A DNA stretch of 64,000 bases, from positions 558,001 to 622,000 of the forward strand of contig NZ_CP097322.1 of the NCBI RefSeq assembly GCF_023515955.1, in the 5' to 3' direction. The stretch is from Streptomyces sp. RerS4 (GTDB lineage Bacteria; Actinomycetota; Actinomycetes; Streptomycetales; Streptomycetaceae). Positions 6,900 through 15,588 of the stretch are shown here, piece by piece. The number at the start of each line of letters is the position of its first letter. Position 1 is the stretch's first letter. The notes under the pieces are model-generated. The model was not told the origin of the DNA. It was given only the letters and a program-made list of their open reading frames with translations, and did not search any database. A program made the translations under genes and the position numbers.

Positions 6900-7487
6900 A
6901 TGGCCTGGGACACCGCACGCACGAAGCAGCTCCTCCTCGATGCGGCCGTCGAGGAGTTCGCCGAATTCGGCCCCGAGGGCGCCCGGGTCGCCCGGGTGGC
7001 GACGCGCGCCGGCGTCAACAAGGAGCGGATCTACCAGTACTTCGGCAACAAGAAGCAGCTGTTCGCCTCGGTCCTGGAAAGCGAGATGGCGAAACTGGCC
7101 ATCGCCGTGCCCCTCACCCCCGAGCAGGCGGCCGACCTCGGCGAATACGCGGGCCGCGCGTACGACTACCACCGCACCCACCCCCACTTCCTGCGGCTCC
7201 TGGCCTGGGAGGGGTTGATGTGCCAGGACCGGGTCGTCGCCGAGTACGAGCGCACCGACCACTACGAGCAGAAGGTCGCCGCCATCGCCGAGGCCCAGCG
7301 CGCGGGCGCGCTGACGGCCGACGTGCCGCCGGCGCAGCTCATGCAGACGGTGATCGCGTTGACCAGCAGTTGGTTCACGTTGCCGCAGATCGCCCGGATG
7401 CTGGTGCCCGAGGAGGGTGAGGGTGAGGGGCGAGACGTCCGGCGGGAGGCCCTGGTGGCGCTCGCCCGGCGGCTCACGCGGGCCTGA
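6900..7487 (+). CDS. TetR/AcrR family regulator
   Basis: 195 residues. The N-terminal TetR helix-turn-helix is complete (EFGPEGARVARVATRAGVNK, then ERIYQYFGNKKQLFASVLE, residues 20-60), followed by an all-helical ligand domain. I prefer ATG 6900 to ATG 6891 because a consensus -10 TAGGAT ends at 6892 and places the transcription start at about 6899-6900, giving a leaderless mRNA. Tandem palindromes upstream suggest autorepression and control of the divergent membrane-protein gene. The ligand is unknown. Confidence 0.88.
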   Translation: MAWDTARTKQLLLDAAVEEFAEFGPEGARVARVATRAGVNKERIYQYFGNKKQLFASVLESEMAKLAIAVPLTPEQAADLGEYAGRAYDYHRTHPHFLRLLAWEGLMCQDRVVAEYERTDHYEQKVAAIAEAQRAGALTADVPPAQLMQTVIALTSSWFTLPQIARMLVPEEGEGEGRDVRREALVALARRLTRA

Positions 7488-7510
7488 GGCACCGTGCCCC
7501 GATCAGGACC

Positions 7511-7542
7511 TCAGAGGTCGATCCGGTCAGAGGTCGATCCAG
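7511..7542. repeat. 16-bp tandem duplication at the acetyltransferase stop codon
   Basis: Units 7511-7526 and 7527-7542 are 15/16 identical (TCAGAGGTCGATCC core). The duplication copies the last codons (Ile-Asp-Leu-stop) of the minus-strand acetyltransferase gene just beyond its stop, so the protein end is unchanged and a second in-frame-like stop copy remains. It fits replication slippage. Confidence 0.7.
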
Positions 7543-8090
7543 TAGCGGCGCTTGGCGCCGATCAGGGTTTCGCGTACGTCCTCCAGGACGCCGCCGTTGC
7601 GCTCGATGGTGCGGGCCGAGGCCTCGTTGTCGGGGTCGCAGGTGAGCAGGACCCGGTCCATCGCCAGCAGGCGCGCCTCGTACAGGGCCTCGCCGAGGGC
7701 CCAGGTGGCCACGCCGCGCCCGCGCGCGGAGGGGCGGACGCTGTAGCCGATGTGGCCGCCGGCGTCGAGGAGGAACGCGTTCAGGTAGTGCCGTAGGTCG
7801 ATGCACCCCAGGTAGGTGTCGCCGTCGGCGATCCACCAGTACGTGGCGTGCACGCGCCCCTGCTCCACCGGGACGCTGCGGTCGCCGTACGCGCGCAGCC
7901 GCTCGGCCCAGGCCGCGAAGCCCTCCGCGGTGCGCACGTCGTCATCGGCGGCCAGGCCCGCGCCGTCCAGGTGCGCGTCCGACCCCCACTCCTCGCGGGC
8001 TTCGAGCCAGGAGGCGTGCAGTCGAGCCGTGGGGGCGATCAGAGCGGGCATGTCCTGGACGGTAACAGTCGGACGATCGGACCTCGCCAT
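7527..8090 (-). CDS. GNAT family N-acetyltransferase
   Basis: 187 residues, a Gcn5-related acetyltransferase using acetyl-CoA on an amine substrate. The acetyl-CoA pyrophosphate loop is visible as RPSARGRGVATWAL (about residues 118-131), preceded by the beta-4 strand GGHIGYSVRP and followed by NEASARTIERNGGVLE, the typical motif B region. The N-terminal 60 residues (WLEAREEWGSDAHLDGAG) match acetyltransferases that act on small molecules or antibiotics. Start 8090 is tentative; ATG 8051 (MPALIAPTARLH) is an alternative. No operon partners. Confidence 0.85.
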   Translation of the reverse strand: MARSDRPTVTVQDMPALIAPTARLHASWLEAREEWGSDAHLDGAGLAADDDVRTAEGFAAWAERLRAYGDRSVPVEQGRVHATYWWIADGDTYLGCIDLRHYLNAFLLDAGGHIGYSVRPSARGRGVATWALGEALYEARLLAMDRVLLTCDPDNEASARTIERNGGVLEDVRETLIGAKRRYWIDL

Positions 8091-8127
8091 CGGACGTCGT
8101 CATCGGGCGGCGCCGGGAGCCCGATGC

Positions 8128-9087
8128 TCACGTGTGGGCCCAGCGGGCGGGGGCGAAGCCGTCGCCGTTCGCGCGGACCTCCAGCGCGCCGGCGCCGCCG
8201 AAGTGCGCCGGCAGGACCAGTTCACGTTCCGCCGCCGCCCGGCCGAGGATCCGGCGGCGGGTGGCGACCGCCTGCTCGGGGTCCTGGCAGAAGCAGCTGT
8301 TGTGGGCGGGGTCGAGGATCTGGACCGGGCTGTGGAGGAGGTCGCCGACGAAGACGGCCCGCTCCGCGCCGGAGGCGAGCCGCAGCACGGCCGAGCCGGG
8401 GGTGTGTCCGGGGGCGGCCTCCAGGGTGAGGTGCTCGTCGATGCGGTGGCTCCCTTCCCACAGGACGGCCCGGCCGGCGCGGTGGACGGGCGCGATGCTG
8501 TCCTCGTAGACCAGCCGGTCGTCGACGCGTGCGCCTCCCCCGTACCCGCCCCGGGGGCCGAAGTGGAAGTCGTCGGCGGCCGGGATGAGGTACTGGGCGT
8601 GGGGGAAGGTGGGCACCCACTCCCCCTCCCGGTCCGTCGTGTTCCAGCCGACGTGGTCGGCGTGCACGTGGGTGTTGACGACGACGTCCACGTCCTGCGG
8701 TCGGACGCCGGCGCGCGCCAGGGCCCCGAGGAAGTCGTCCTGCCGGTGGTGGAACGCGGGCGTCCCCGGCCGTTCGCGGCCGTTGCCGACGCCGGTGTCG
8801 ACGAGGACCGTACGGCCTGCGCTGCGCACCACCCAGGTTTGCAGGGCCATGATCGCCTGGTCGTCCTCGGGCCGCCAGTGCCGGGGGGCCAGCCAGTCCG
8901 CGTTGTCCGCCCACAGGTGTTCGGGGGCGCCGGGTACGAGTTCTCGGGCGGGTGCGAAGGGGCCCTGCCATTCGACGACCCGGGTGACCTCCACCTCGCC
9001 GAGGCGGATGGTCCGGCTGCCGCTCGTCCGGTCCGTGGTGGTGTCGGTCGTGGTGTCCGTCGTGGGATCCGGGGTGTTCATCGTCAT
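8128..9087 (-). CDS. Metallo-beta-lactamase fold hydrolase
   Basis: 319 residues. The zinc-binding signature THVHADHVG is at residues 139-147, with later ligands in APGHTPGSA and VGDLLHSP, and a C-terminal PAHFGG. The pattern matches the lactonase / AHL-lactonase-like or arylsulfatase-like branch of the fold rather than true beta-lactamases. The extreme N-terminus is a Thr/Asp repeat (TTDTTTDTTTDRT) that looks unstructured and may be outside the folded enzyme. It is divergent from an AraC regulator across 100 bp, so its expression is probably controlled by that protein. Confidence 0.85.
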   Translation of the reverse strand: MTMNTPDPTTDTTTDTTTDRTSGSRTIRLGEVEVTRVVEWQGPFAPARELVPGAPEHLWADNADWLAPRHWRPEDDQAIMALQTWVVRSAGRTVLVDTGVGNGRERPGTPAFHHRQDDFLGALARAGVRPQDVDVVVNTHVHADHVGWNTTDREGEWVPTFPHAQYLIPAADDFHFGPRGGYGGGARVDDRLVYEDSIAPVHRAGRAVLWEGSHRIDEHLTLEAAPGHTPGSAVLRLASGAERAVFVGDLLHSPVQILDPAHNSCFCQDPEQAVATRRRILGRAAAERELVLPAHFGGAGALEVRANGDGFAPARWAHT

Positions 9088-9187
9088 GGCTCGACCCTAG
9101 GAAGAGCCGGGTGAGCTCCTCAATGCTTCTGGTGATCATCCGGATACGCGAGACGCTCACCGCCGAGGCCCGGGATAGGGTCCCGGC

Positions 9188-10171
9188 ATGGACGTGGTGA
9201 GCGACGCGATCGCGGCCGTGCGGGTGGGCCGGCCCTCTTCCGACCGGGTGCGGGTGCACGGGCGTTGGTGCGCGCGCTTCGCCCCGTACGACGGCGCGGG
9301 CTTCCACGTCGTCCTGGAAGGCGGCTGCCGGCTGATCCCCGACGGCGGCGCAGCCATCGCCCTCGGCCCGGGTGACGTGGTGCTGTTGCCGCACGGGACG
9401 GGGCACGTCATCGCCGACCCCGCCGCCGACGCAGCGGCCGTGGCGCGGGCGGTGCCCTACGAGGCGTTCGCCGGAGGTGGACACGACGCCGAGCCGACCG
9501 CGGCCGGAGGCGGGGACGCGGGCGGAGGCGGGTCGGCCATGGTGGAGATGTTGTGCGGAAAATACCGCCTGGACCGGAGCCGGGCGCATCCGCTGATGGC
9601 GGAGCTGCCGAAGGTCGTCCACCTGCCGCACCGGATCGGCGCCCACCCCGAACTACGGTCCGCCATCGATCTGTTGGGTCGGGAGATGGGCGGGCACCGG
9701 CCCGGGGCCCAGGTCGCCGTCACCGGCCTGCTGGACCTCCTCCTCGTCTACATGCTCCGCTCGTGGCTGGCCGAGGGCACGACGGGCGCCTGGCCTGCCG
9801 TCCTGGGTGACCCGGTGGCGGCGGCCGCGCTGCGGGCGTTGCACGCGGACCCGGCCGCGCCGTGGACCACCGAGCGGCTGGCGGCGGAGGCGGGGGTCTC
9901 CCGACCGACCCTGGCCCGGCGTTTCACCTCCCTGGTCGGGCGCCCGCCGATGGCGTACCTGACGTGGTGGCGGCTGAATCTCGCCGCCGCTCAACTGCGG
10001 GACACGGCCGACCCGTTGGCGGCCGTCGCCCGGCGTGTCGGCTACGGCAGCCCGTACGCCCTCTCGCACGCCTTCTCCCGCGCGTTCGGGACGACCCCGG
10101 GCCGCTACCGGGCTGCCCGGGGCGGCGTACCGGAATCACCCGGGAGCGGCTCACCGATGGTCGGATCGTAG
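9188..10171 (+). CDS. AraC family regulator with cupin sensor domain
   Basis: 327 residues. The N-terminal cupin-type domain (AraC_binding_2 / cupin_6 style: FHVVLEGGCRLI, ALGPGDVVLLPHGTGHVI) is followed by a linker rich in Gly and Ala, then a dimerisation stretch. The C-terminal double helix-turn-helix includes TERLAAEAGVSRPTLARRF, VGRPPMAYLTWWRL and VARRVGYGSPYALSHAFSRA. It is divergent from the metallo-hydrolase gene; this couple is common in actinomycetes, where the regulator responds to a substrate of the hydrolase. ATG 9188 has no strong Shine-Dalgarno. Confidence 0.88.
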   Translation: MDVVSDAIAAVRVGRPSSDRVRVHGRWCARFAPYDGAGFHVVLEGGCRLIPDGGAAIALGPGDVVLLPHGTGHVIADPAADAAAVARAVPYEAFAGGGHDAEPTAAGGGDAGGGGSAMVEMLCGKYRLDRSRAHPLMAELPKVVHLPHRIGAHPELRSAIDLLGREMGGHRPGAQVAVTGLLDLLLVYMLRSWLAEGTTGAWPAVLGDPVAAAALRALHADPAAPWTTERLAAEAGVSRPTLARRFTSLVGRPPMAYLTWWRLNLAAAQLRDTADPLAAVARRVGYGSPYALSHAFSRAFGTTPGRYRAARGGVPESPGSGSPMVGS

Positions 10172-10265
10172 GACTTGGCGAGAAACCGACCATGGCCTTT
10201 ACTGTCTGACTGCGTGATCCAGTCCCACCCATCCTGATGCAGCCCACCCGTCGCAGGAGTCCCTC

Positions 10266-11852
10266 ATGCCTCATCCCGTACGTCGTCGTTCCCGCCGCCG
10301 TCCCGGCCGGATCGCCGTCCTGGCGGCCGCCTCCCTGGTCGCGGTGCCGGCCCTGGCGGCCTGCGGCGGCGAGGCCAAGGGCAAGGCCGACGGGAAGCCC
10401 TCGGGCTCCGCCGCGAGCCCCTCACCGTCCCGGCCGGTCGTCCTGCCCGCCGCGCTGACCGCGCAGAAGCCGGACTGGCGTACCTGCCCGGCACCCTCGG
10501 CCGCGCAGGGCGGCGGCAAGGCTCCCGGCAAGGGGTGGGAATGCGCCACGATGAAGGCCCCGCTGGACTACGCGAAGCCGGACGGCGAGACCGTGGACGT
10601 CGCGCTGATACGCAAGAAGGCCACGGACGCGAACAAGCGGGTGGGTTCGCTGGTCTACAACTTCGGCGGCCCCGGGGCCTCCGGCGTCCAGGCGCTCCCG
10701 CAGTTCGCGGACGAGTACAAGAAGCTGAACGGGGTCTACGACCTGGTCAGCTTCGACCCGCGTGGCGTGGGGGCCACCGCCACGGTCACCTGCCTCGACG
10801 ACAAGGCCATGGACGAGGCCACGGGCAGCGAGAACCCGCTCGACGACGTCAGGAAGTTCACGGAGGCCTGCAAGCGGAATTCGGCCAAGGTCCTCCCGCA
10901 CGTGGGCACCGCCGACACCGCCCGCGACATGGACCTGATGCGCCAGGTCCTCGGCGACCAGAAGCTGAACTACTTCGGCATCTCCTACGGCACCCAGCTG
11001 GGCGGCGTCTACGCGCACCTGTTCCCGAAGAACGTCGGCCGCACCGTCCTCGACGCGGTCGTGGACCCGACGGCCGACGACGTGCAGAGCAGCCTCGCCC
11101 AGGCCAAGGGGTTCCAGCTGGCGCTGGAGCACGCCATGAAGTACTGCCGTGACAAGTACACGGCCAACTGTCCTACGGGACCGAGCGACGCCGAGGGCAA
11201 CAAGCGGATCACCGCCCTGCTGGAGAAGCTGAAGACGAAGCCCGCGCCGACGAGCGGCGGACGCAAGCTGACCTCCGACGCCGCGCTCACCGGCATCGCC
11301 GCGACCCTGTACGACAAGGAGGCCTGGGAGTACTTCGTCCAGGGGCTGGGCGAGGTCATGAAGCTCGGCACCGGCGACCTCCTGCTGGCCCTCGCGGACG
11401 AGTACGGCGGACGCGGCGAGGACGGCCGTTACAGCAACTCCACCGCCGCCCAGGCCGCCATCACCTGCGTCGACACCAGCCGGCGCCACACGGTGGAGGA
11501 GATGAAGGCCCAGGAGCCGGCCTTCCGCGCGGCGTCCCCGGTCTTCGGCGAGGCCACCGTGGAGGGTCTGGTCGGCTGCTCCGAGTGGCCGGTGCGCGGC
11601 ACCGCCGACAAGCCGCAGGTCTCCGCGAGCGGCGCCGCCCCGATCGTGGTCATCGGCAACACCGGCGACCCGGCGACCCCGGTCGAGGGCGCGAAGCGGA
11701 TGGCCGAGGCGCTCGGGCAGGGGGTCGGCGTGCACGTCACCGTCCAGGGCGAGGGGCACGGCACGTACGGGAAGAACAGCTGCGCGACCAAGGCGGTCGA
11801 CACGTTCCTGATCGACGGCACCGCCCCGGCCGACGGCACCGTCTGCAAGTGA
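10266..11852 (+). CDS. Secreted lipoprotein, tripeptidyl-aminopeptidase-like alpha/beta hydrolase
   Basis: 528 residues. A basic, twin-Arg-rich N-terminus leads into a hydrophobic run and the lipobox LAAC (Cys33), so the protein should be a lipid-anchored exoenzyme. The hydrolase core shows the oxyanion strand NFGGPGASG, FDPRGVG and the nucleophile elbow GISYGTQLGG. The C-terminal TAP-like domain holds GNTGDPATPVEGA (acid) and GEGHGTYG (histidine), with paired Cys. This is the SlpD/SlpE/TAP family that removes tripeptides or N-terminal residues outside the cell. ATG 10266 follows AGGAG. Monocistronic. Confidence 0.9.
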   Translation: MPHPVRRRSRRRPGRIAVLAAASLVAVPALAACGGEAKGKADGKPSGSAASPSPSRPVVLPAALTAQKPDWRTCPAPSAAQGGGKAPGKGWECATMKAPLDYAKPDGETVDVALIRKKATDANKRVGSLVYNFGGPGASGVQALPQFADEYKKLNGVYDLVSFDPRGVGATATVTCLDDKAMDEATGSENPLDDVRKFTEACKRNSAKVLPHVGTADTARDMDLMRQVLGDQKLNYFGISYGTQLGGVYAHLFPKNVGRTVLDAVVDPTADDVQSSLAQAKGFQLALEHAMKYCRDKYTANCPTGPSDAEGNKRITALLEKLKTKPAPTSGGRKLTSDAALTGIAATLYDKEAWEYFVQGLGEVMKLGTGDLLLALADEYGGRGEDGRYSNSTAAQAAITCVDTSRRHTVEEMKAQEPAFRAASPVFGEATVEGLVGCSEWPVRGTADKPQVSASGAAPIVVIGNTGDPATPVEGAKRMAEALGQGVGVHVTVQGEGHGTYGKNSCATKAVDTFLIDGTAPADGTVCK

Positions 11853-11910
11853 GCACGCCGGGCGAAACGGATTGGATGGATCTTCGTTCGGTCGACAGGA
11901 CCCCGCCTCC

Positions 11911-11916
11911 TACACT
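11911..11916 (+). promoter_or_regulatory. Candidate promoter of the 57-residue gene
   Basis: A TACACT -10 box 18 bp after TTCGGT (11887-11892) sits about 50 bp ahead of the small gene's GTG. The -10 matches TAnnnT but the -35 matches only half the consensus, so this is a weak candidate. Confidence 0.3.
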
Positions 11917-11964
11917 GGTCCCGCCCGGCCGAAGGTGCCGGCCTTCAGGGGAGCGAAGTCCTAA

Positions 11965-12138
11965 GTGAGCAGCAGCAACGCCAGCAGCAGCGACGCACCG
12001 ATCTACGACCGGCTCATACGGGAGCGCGGTGATGTCCCGGGGCAGGTCCGGCGGGAAGCGGAAGACATTCTCCACGCGCTCGCGCAGGTGATGGCGGGTC
12101 GGCCGCCGACCGGGATGCCGGGCTGGCGGTCCCACTAG
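11965..12138 (+). CDS. Small hydrophilic protein, unknown function
   Basis: 57 residues from GTG 11965, which follows AGGGGAG (11947-11953) at 11 bases. The N-terminus is Ser/Asn-rich (SSSNASSSDAP), then a charged helix of about 30 residues (YDRLIRERGDVPGQVRREA and following), ending in a Pro/Gly tail. I recognise no family, but the composition and ribosome site look like a real gene. Its TAG stop lies inside the left arm of a large palindrome that continues to the bdhA promoter. It may be co-transcribed with, or end at, that structure. Confidence 0.5.
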   Translation: MSSSNASSSDAPIYDRLIRERGDVPGQVRREAEDILHALAQVMAGRPPTGMPGWRSH

Positions 12139-12227
12139 ACAAGCGCATCGGTGGTGGCTCCGGCCACCACATCCGGCCCGTCGAGTGTGGCTGTGGGCCA
12201 CATCGGCAGGGCCGGTGCGCTTGTCTA
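12136..12227. promoter_or_regulatory. Nested palindromes upstream of bdhA
   Basis: Outer arms 12136-12151 and 12212-12227 match over 16 bp with one G-T wobble (TAGACAAGCGCA / TGCGCTTGTCTA core). Inside are two more hairpins: 12151-12157 with 12164-12170, and 12186-12191 with 12197-12202. The element GACAAGCG recurs at 12138-12145, inverted at 12218-12225, and again at 12241-12248 within the first codons of bdhA. It may be an operator array, an RNA three-way junction acting as terminator, or both. Confidence 0.6.
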
Positions 12228-12238
12228 ACGTTCCCGCC

Positions 12239-13036
12239 ATGACAAGCGGACTCACCCCGGCGCCCGGGGGAACGGCTCCCGCCCCCGCGGGGGCCGACCT
12301 GACGGGGCGCGCGGCCCTGGTGACCGGTGGCGGCAGTGGCATCGGCCGGGCCTGCGCGGTGGCGTTGGCCGAGGCCGGCGCCCTCGTACACGTCGTGGAC
12401 GTCGACCCGCGGGCCGCCGCGACGGTGGCGGAGTCGATCGGGGGGCGGGCCCATGTGGTCGACCTCGCGCATCCGGACGCCGTCGCGGTCCTCCCGACGG
12501 CCGTGGACGTCCTCGTCAACAACGCCGGACTCCAACACGTCGCGGCCATCGAGGAGTTCCCGCCCGAGCGGTTCGAGCTCATGCAGCGGGTGATGGTCGG
12601 TGCACCGTTCCTGCTGCTGCGGCGGATCCTGCCGTACATGTACGGGCGCGGTTGGGGCCGGGTCGTGAACATCTCCAGCGCGCACGGCCTGCGCGCCAGC
12701 GCCTTCAAGTCCGGCTACGTCACGGCCAAGCACGCGCTGGAGGGGCTCAGCAAGGTCACCGCCCTGGAGGGCGCGCCGCACGGGGTGACGAGCAACTGCG
12801 TGAACCCGGGCTACGTCCGTACCCCGCTGGTGGAGCGGCAGATCGAGGCGCAGGCCCTGGCCCACGGGATTCCGGCCGAGCGGGTGATCACCGAGGTGTT
12901 GCTGCGCGGTTCCGCGATCAAGCGCCTGATCGAGCCGGAGGAGGTGGCGGCGGTCGCCGTCTGGCTCTGCGGCCCGCACACGGGCCATGTGACCGGCTCG
13001 TCCCTGCCCATGGACGGCGGCTGGACGGCGGCGTGA
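12239..13036 (+). CDS. bdhA: 3-hydroxybutyrate dehydrogenase (SDR family)
   Basis: 265 residues. It would oxidise D-3-hydroxybutyrate to acetoacetate with NAD. The SDR motifs are complete: VTGGGSGIG, then DVD after beta-2 (NAD preference), NNAGLQHVA, the catalytic Tyr-Lys in SGYVTAKHALEGLSKV, and NPGYVRTPLVERQI. The segments NNAGLQHVAAIEEFPPERF, KHALEGLSK and RSAIKRLIEPEEV-like GSAIKRLIEPEEVA are strongly characteristic of 3-hydroxybutyrate dehydrogenases rather than general SDRs. ATG 12239 is chosen; upstream in-frame codons lie inside a palindromic promoter region. Convergent with the kinase gene. Confidence 0.85.
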   Translation: MTSGLTPAPGGTAPAPAGADLTGRAALVTGGGSGIGRACAVALAEAGALVHVVDVDPRAAATVAESIGGRAHVVDLAHPDAVAVLPTAVDVLVNNAGLQHVAAIEEFPPERFELMQRVMVGAPFLLLRRILPYMYGRGWGRVVNISSAHGLRASAFKSGYVTAKHALEGLSKVTALEGAPHGVTSNCVNPGYVRTPLVERQIEAQALAHGIPAERVITEVLLRGSAIKRLIEPEEVAAVAVWLCGPHTGHVTGSSLPMDGGWTAA

Positions 13037-13102
13037 CGGCGACCCTGCCGGGCCGCCGGTCCTGTCAGGACGTCCGTTGCCGCCGGGGATCGCAGCCGGC
13101 GG

Positions 13103-14574
13103 TCAGCACCCGGGAACGGCCGGACGGTCGTGGGTGCGGACCGCCGGCAACCAGGCGGTGGGTGTCGGGGAGCCCTGGGGGAGGCGTACGCGCAGCCACG
13201 CGGTGGACTGCCGGTCGGCTTCGTCGATGATCGGCATCCCGTCGGGGAGTCGGCAGTCGACGGTGAGTACGTCGCCGTGCCAGACGCGGTGCGGGACGAC
13301 GTTGTCCGCGGTGTAGGGCCTGCGGGGATCGACGGCCAGTCCGAGACTGCACCGCGGGTCCCGGTCCGTACGGTCGCGGCAGCGCGGGTCGGCGTTGAAC
13401 ACCCGTACGTGGCCGTCCGCTTCGGGGAGGTCGGCGGTGTACGTCCACACCGCGGCGGCGGTCGCGCAGGCGCCGAGGGCGGCGAGTGCGGCGCGCCGCA
13501 GGCCGCGCCGGCGGCCCGGTGGCCGGGCGCCGCCGGGGCGGTCTCGTGGGCGGCGAGGCGGGCGCGCAGGCTTTCGGCGGTGTGCGCGGCGCGGGCGGCG
13601 TGGGTCGGGGCCAGGCAGTCGGCGGCCAGGGCCCGCCAGAAGGGCGGCAGGGCGTGGTGGGGGCGCAGGGGGGCGCGTCCGTCGGCGTACTCCTGTACGG
13701 CCGCGGCGCGGGCGGCGGGTGTGGCGCCGGGGAAGGGGGAGGCGCCGGCGGCGAAGGCCTCGTGGAGCATGATGCCCAGCGCCCAGATGTCGGCGCTGGG
13801 CCGGATCTGTACGCCCTGTTCGCCGAGCGGGGCCTTCCACCGCTCGGGCGGGAGGTAGTCGGGGGTGCCCATGGGGGGCGCGTAGCCGTGGGTTCCCTGG
13901 GTGCCGGTCAGTTCGGTGGCCAGGCCGAAGTCGGACAGTTTGACCGAACCGTCCGCCATCAGCAGGACGTTGTCCGGTTTGAGGTCACCGTGGACCCAGC
14001 CGCTGCGGTGCAGATGGGCGAGGCCCTCGCAGATCTCGGTGAACAGTCGGGCCGCCTCGGCCTCGGTGACGCCCGCTTCGAGGAGCGGGCGCAGCGTGCC
14101 CGCCGCCCGCTCCATGACGAGGACGATGGCCCCGTCGAGGGAGGGCAGGTCGGGGGCGTCGAGTACGAGGGAGTCCAGCAGCCGGACGATCCGGGGGTGC
14201 CCGGCCCGGCGGCCGAGTTCGACCTCGCGTCGGGCGGTCTCGGCGACGGCGCGGGCCTGGCGGGGTGCGAGGCCGGCGGTCGGGAGGAGCTTGAGGGCGA
14301 CCTCCGCCGGAACCGAGTCCGCCCGCGCGGACGAGTCGCCGGCCGGCCGGCCCGCGTAGACCGTGCCCCAGCCCCCGGCCGCGATCGGCTCGGTGATCTC
14401 CCAGGCGCCGACGCGGAAGCCGTGCGGCAGGGGCCGTACCCGGTCGGTGTCCGCCGTGCCCGACGTGCCGGACCCGCCCGATGTGCCCGATGTGCCCGAT
14501 GGCCCGTGCGGCGTCGACCACTCCCCCGGCCCGCCGGGCGTGCCCGTACGCGGCACCACGCTCCCCCGGTCCAC
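13103..14574 (-). pseudogene. Ser/Thr protein kinase with transmembrane anchor, frame-broken
   Basis: The kinase domain reads well from ATG 14574: Gly-loop AAGGWGTVYAG (65-75), VALK Lys95, catalytic HGDLKPDN with Asp197, DFG Asp215, then GTPDYLPPE. After about residue 350 (near 13505-13530) the frame turns to antisense-like sequence, while the -1 frame continues as a convincing membrane segment (RRAALAALGACATAAAVW) and a Cys-containing extracytoplasmic domain ending at 13103. The total length is 2 modulo 3, as if one base were missing. It is either a sequencing error in a GC run or a real frameshift that would release a soluble kinase. It follows an FHA-domain gene by four bases. Confidence 0.75.
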
Positions 14575-14578
14575 GGTC

Positions 14579-15418
14579 TCAGCGCGCCGTCGCCCGCGAC
14601 GCCCCGCCCGCTTCGGCGCGGGACGGCAGCAGGGCGAGGTGCTCCTCCCGTACGAGGCCGAACCGCAGGGCGAGGCCGACGAGCGCCTCCCGCTTGCCGT
14701 TGCGGCGGGCTTCGCGGCGCGCCCCGGCGCCGGTCGGGGCGCCGATGCGCATCTTCTCGTCGGCGAGGTAGTCGATCTGCGCGCTGACCGCGCGGGCCGT
14801 CAGCGCGGCGCAGGCCGGGTGGCCGCGCAGTCGGGCGACGATCTCGGGGGTGGTCGGTACGGCGAGCGGTGACTCGTCGCGCAGGCGCGGTTCGCAGAGC
14901 GCGACCAGGACCAGGAAGTAGCGGGCCGTCTCGTCCAGGGAGTACGCCGTCACGGTGGTGTGACCCCGGCCGCCGACGCCGGCGCCGCCGGCTTCGAGGT
15001 AGACGTGGTCGGGGGCGAACACCTGGAAGGAGACGGGTGTGCTGCCGCGCGTGGGCAGGACGACGCGGGCGAACTCGAACGGGATGGGCGCCGCGGCCCT
15101 GCGGGGTGGCACGCGCAGGTATTCGCCGGCGCCCTCCGGGTTCTCCACCAGGTAGCTGTGGGTGCTGCTGTGGTTGCTGAGCTGCCAGTGGTCGTCGGTG
15201 ACGCGGATCTCGCCCGCCAGGCGGGAGATGGCCGCGTCGACGAGGCGCAGTTCGACGGGGTTCGTGGCGGAGCCGCGACCGAAGCGGGCCACCTGTCCGG
15301 GGCCGAGCCGCAGGGTCACGGCCCCGTCGGCCGGCGCCTCCCCCGGACCGCCGCCCTGCTGACCGCCGCCCTGCTGACCGCCGCTCCGCGGCAGGTAGTA
15401 CACCACCACCCCGCTCAT
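14579..15418 (-). CDS. FHA-domain protein
   Basis: 279 residues. A forkhead-associated domain is visible at about residues 30-110 (VARFGRGSATNPVELRLVDA, ISRLAGEI, WQLSNHSSTHSYLV), which binds phosphothreonine. The rest is helical with a basic stretch near the end (ARREARRNGKREALVGLALR). ATG 15418 follows GAGGAGGGG. An imperfect duplication near the N-terminus (GGQQGGGQQGGG) comes from two copies of a 15-bp repeat. The kinase gene starts four bases after its stop, so the FHA protein is probably the kinase's substrate or scaffold. Confidence 0.8.
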   Translation of the reverse strand: MSGVVVYYLPRSGGQQGGGQQGGGPGEAPADGAVTLRLGPGQVARFGRGSATNPVELRLVDAAISRLAGEIRVTDDHWQLSNHSSTHSYLVENPEGAGEYLRVPPRRAAAPIPFEFARVVLPTRGSTPVSFQVFAPDHVYLEAGGAGVGGRGHTTVTAYSLDETARYFLVLVALCEPRLRDESPLAVPTTPEIVARLRGHPACAALTARAVSAQIDYLADEKMRIGAPTGAGARREARRNGKREALVGLALRFGLVREEHLALLPSRAEAGGASRATAR

Positions 15419-15588
15419 GGCCCCTCCTCGCCCCCGTCCCCCTGACGCGCCGAAGGTTACACAGCGCGCGGGTGGTCCGCGTCCGGGCTTTGGCCGAATG
15501 TCCGCTGGTCCGGCGGCCCTCGCGGATCGAGGGGTCGCGGGGTCGAGGTACGCGGGTGGCCGGTGGGTGGTGGGTGGTGGCCGGTGGC

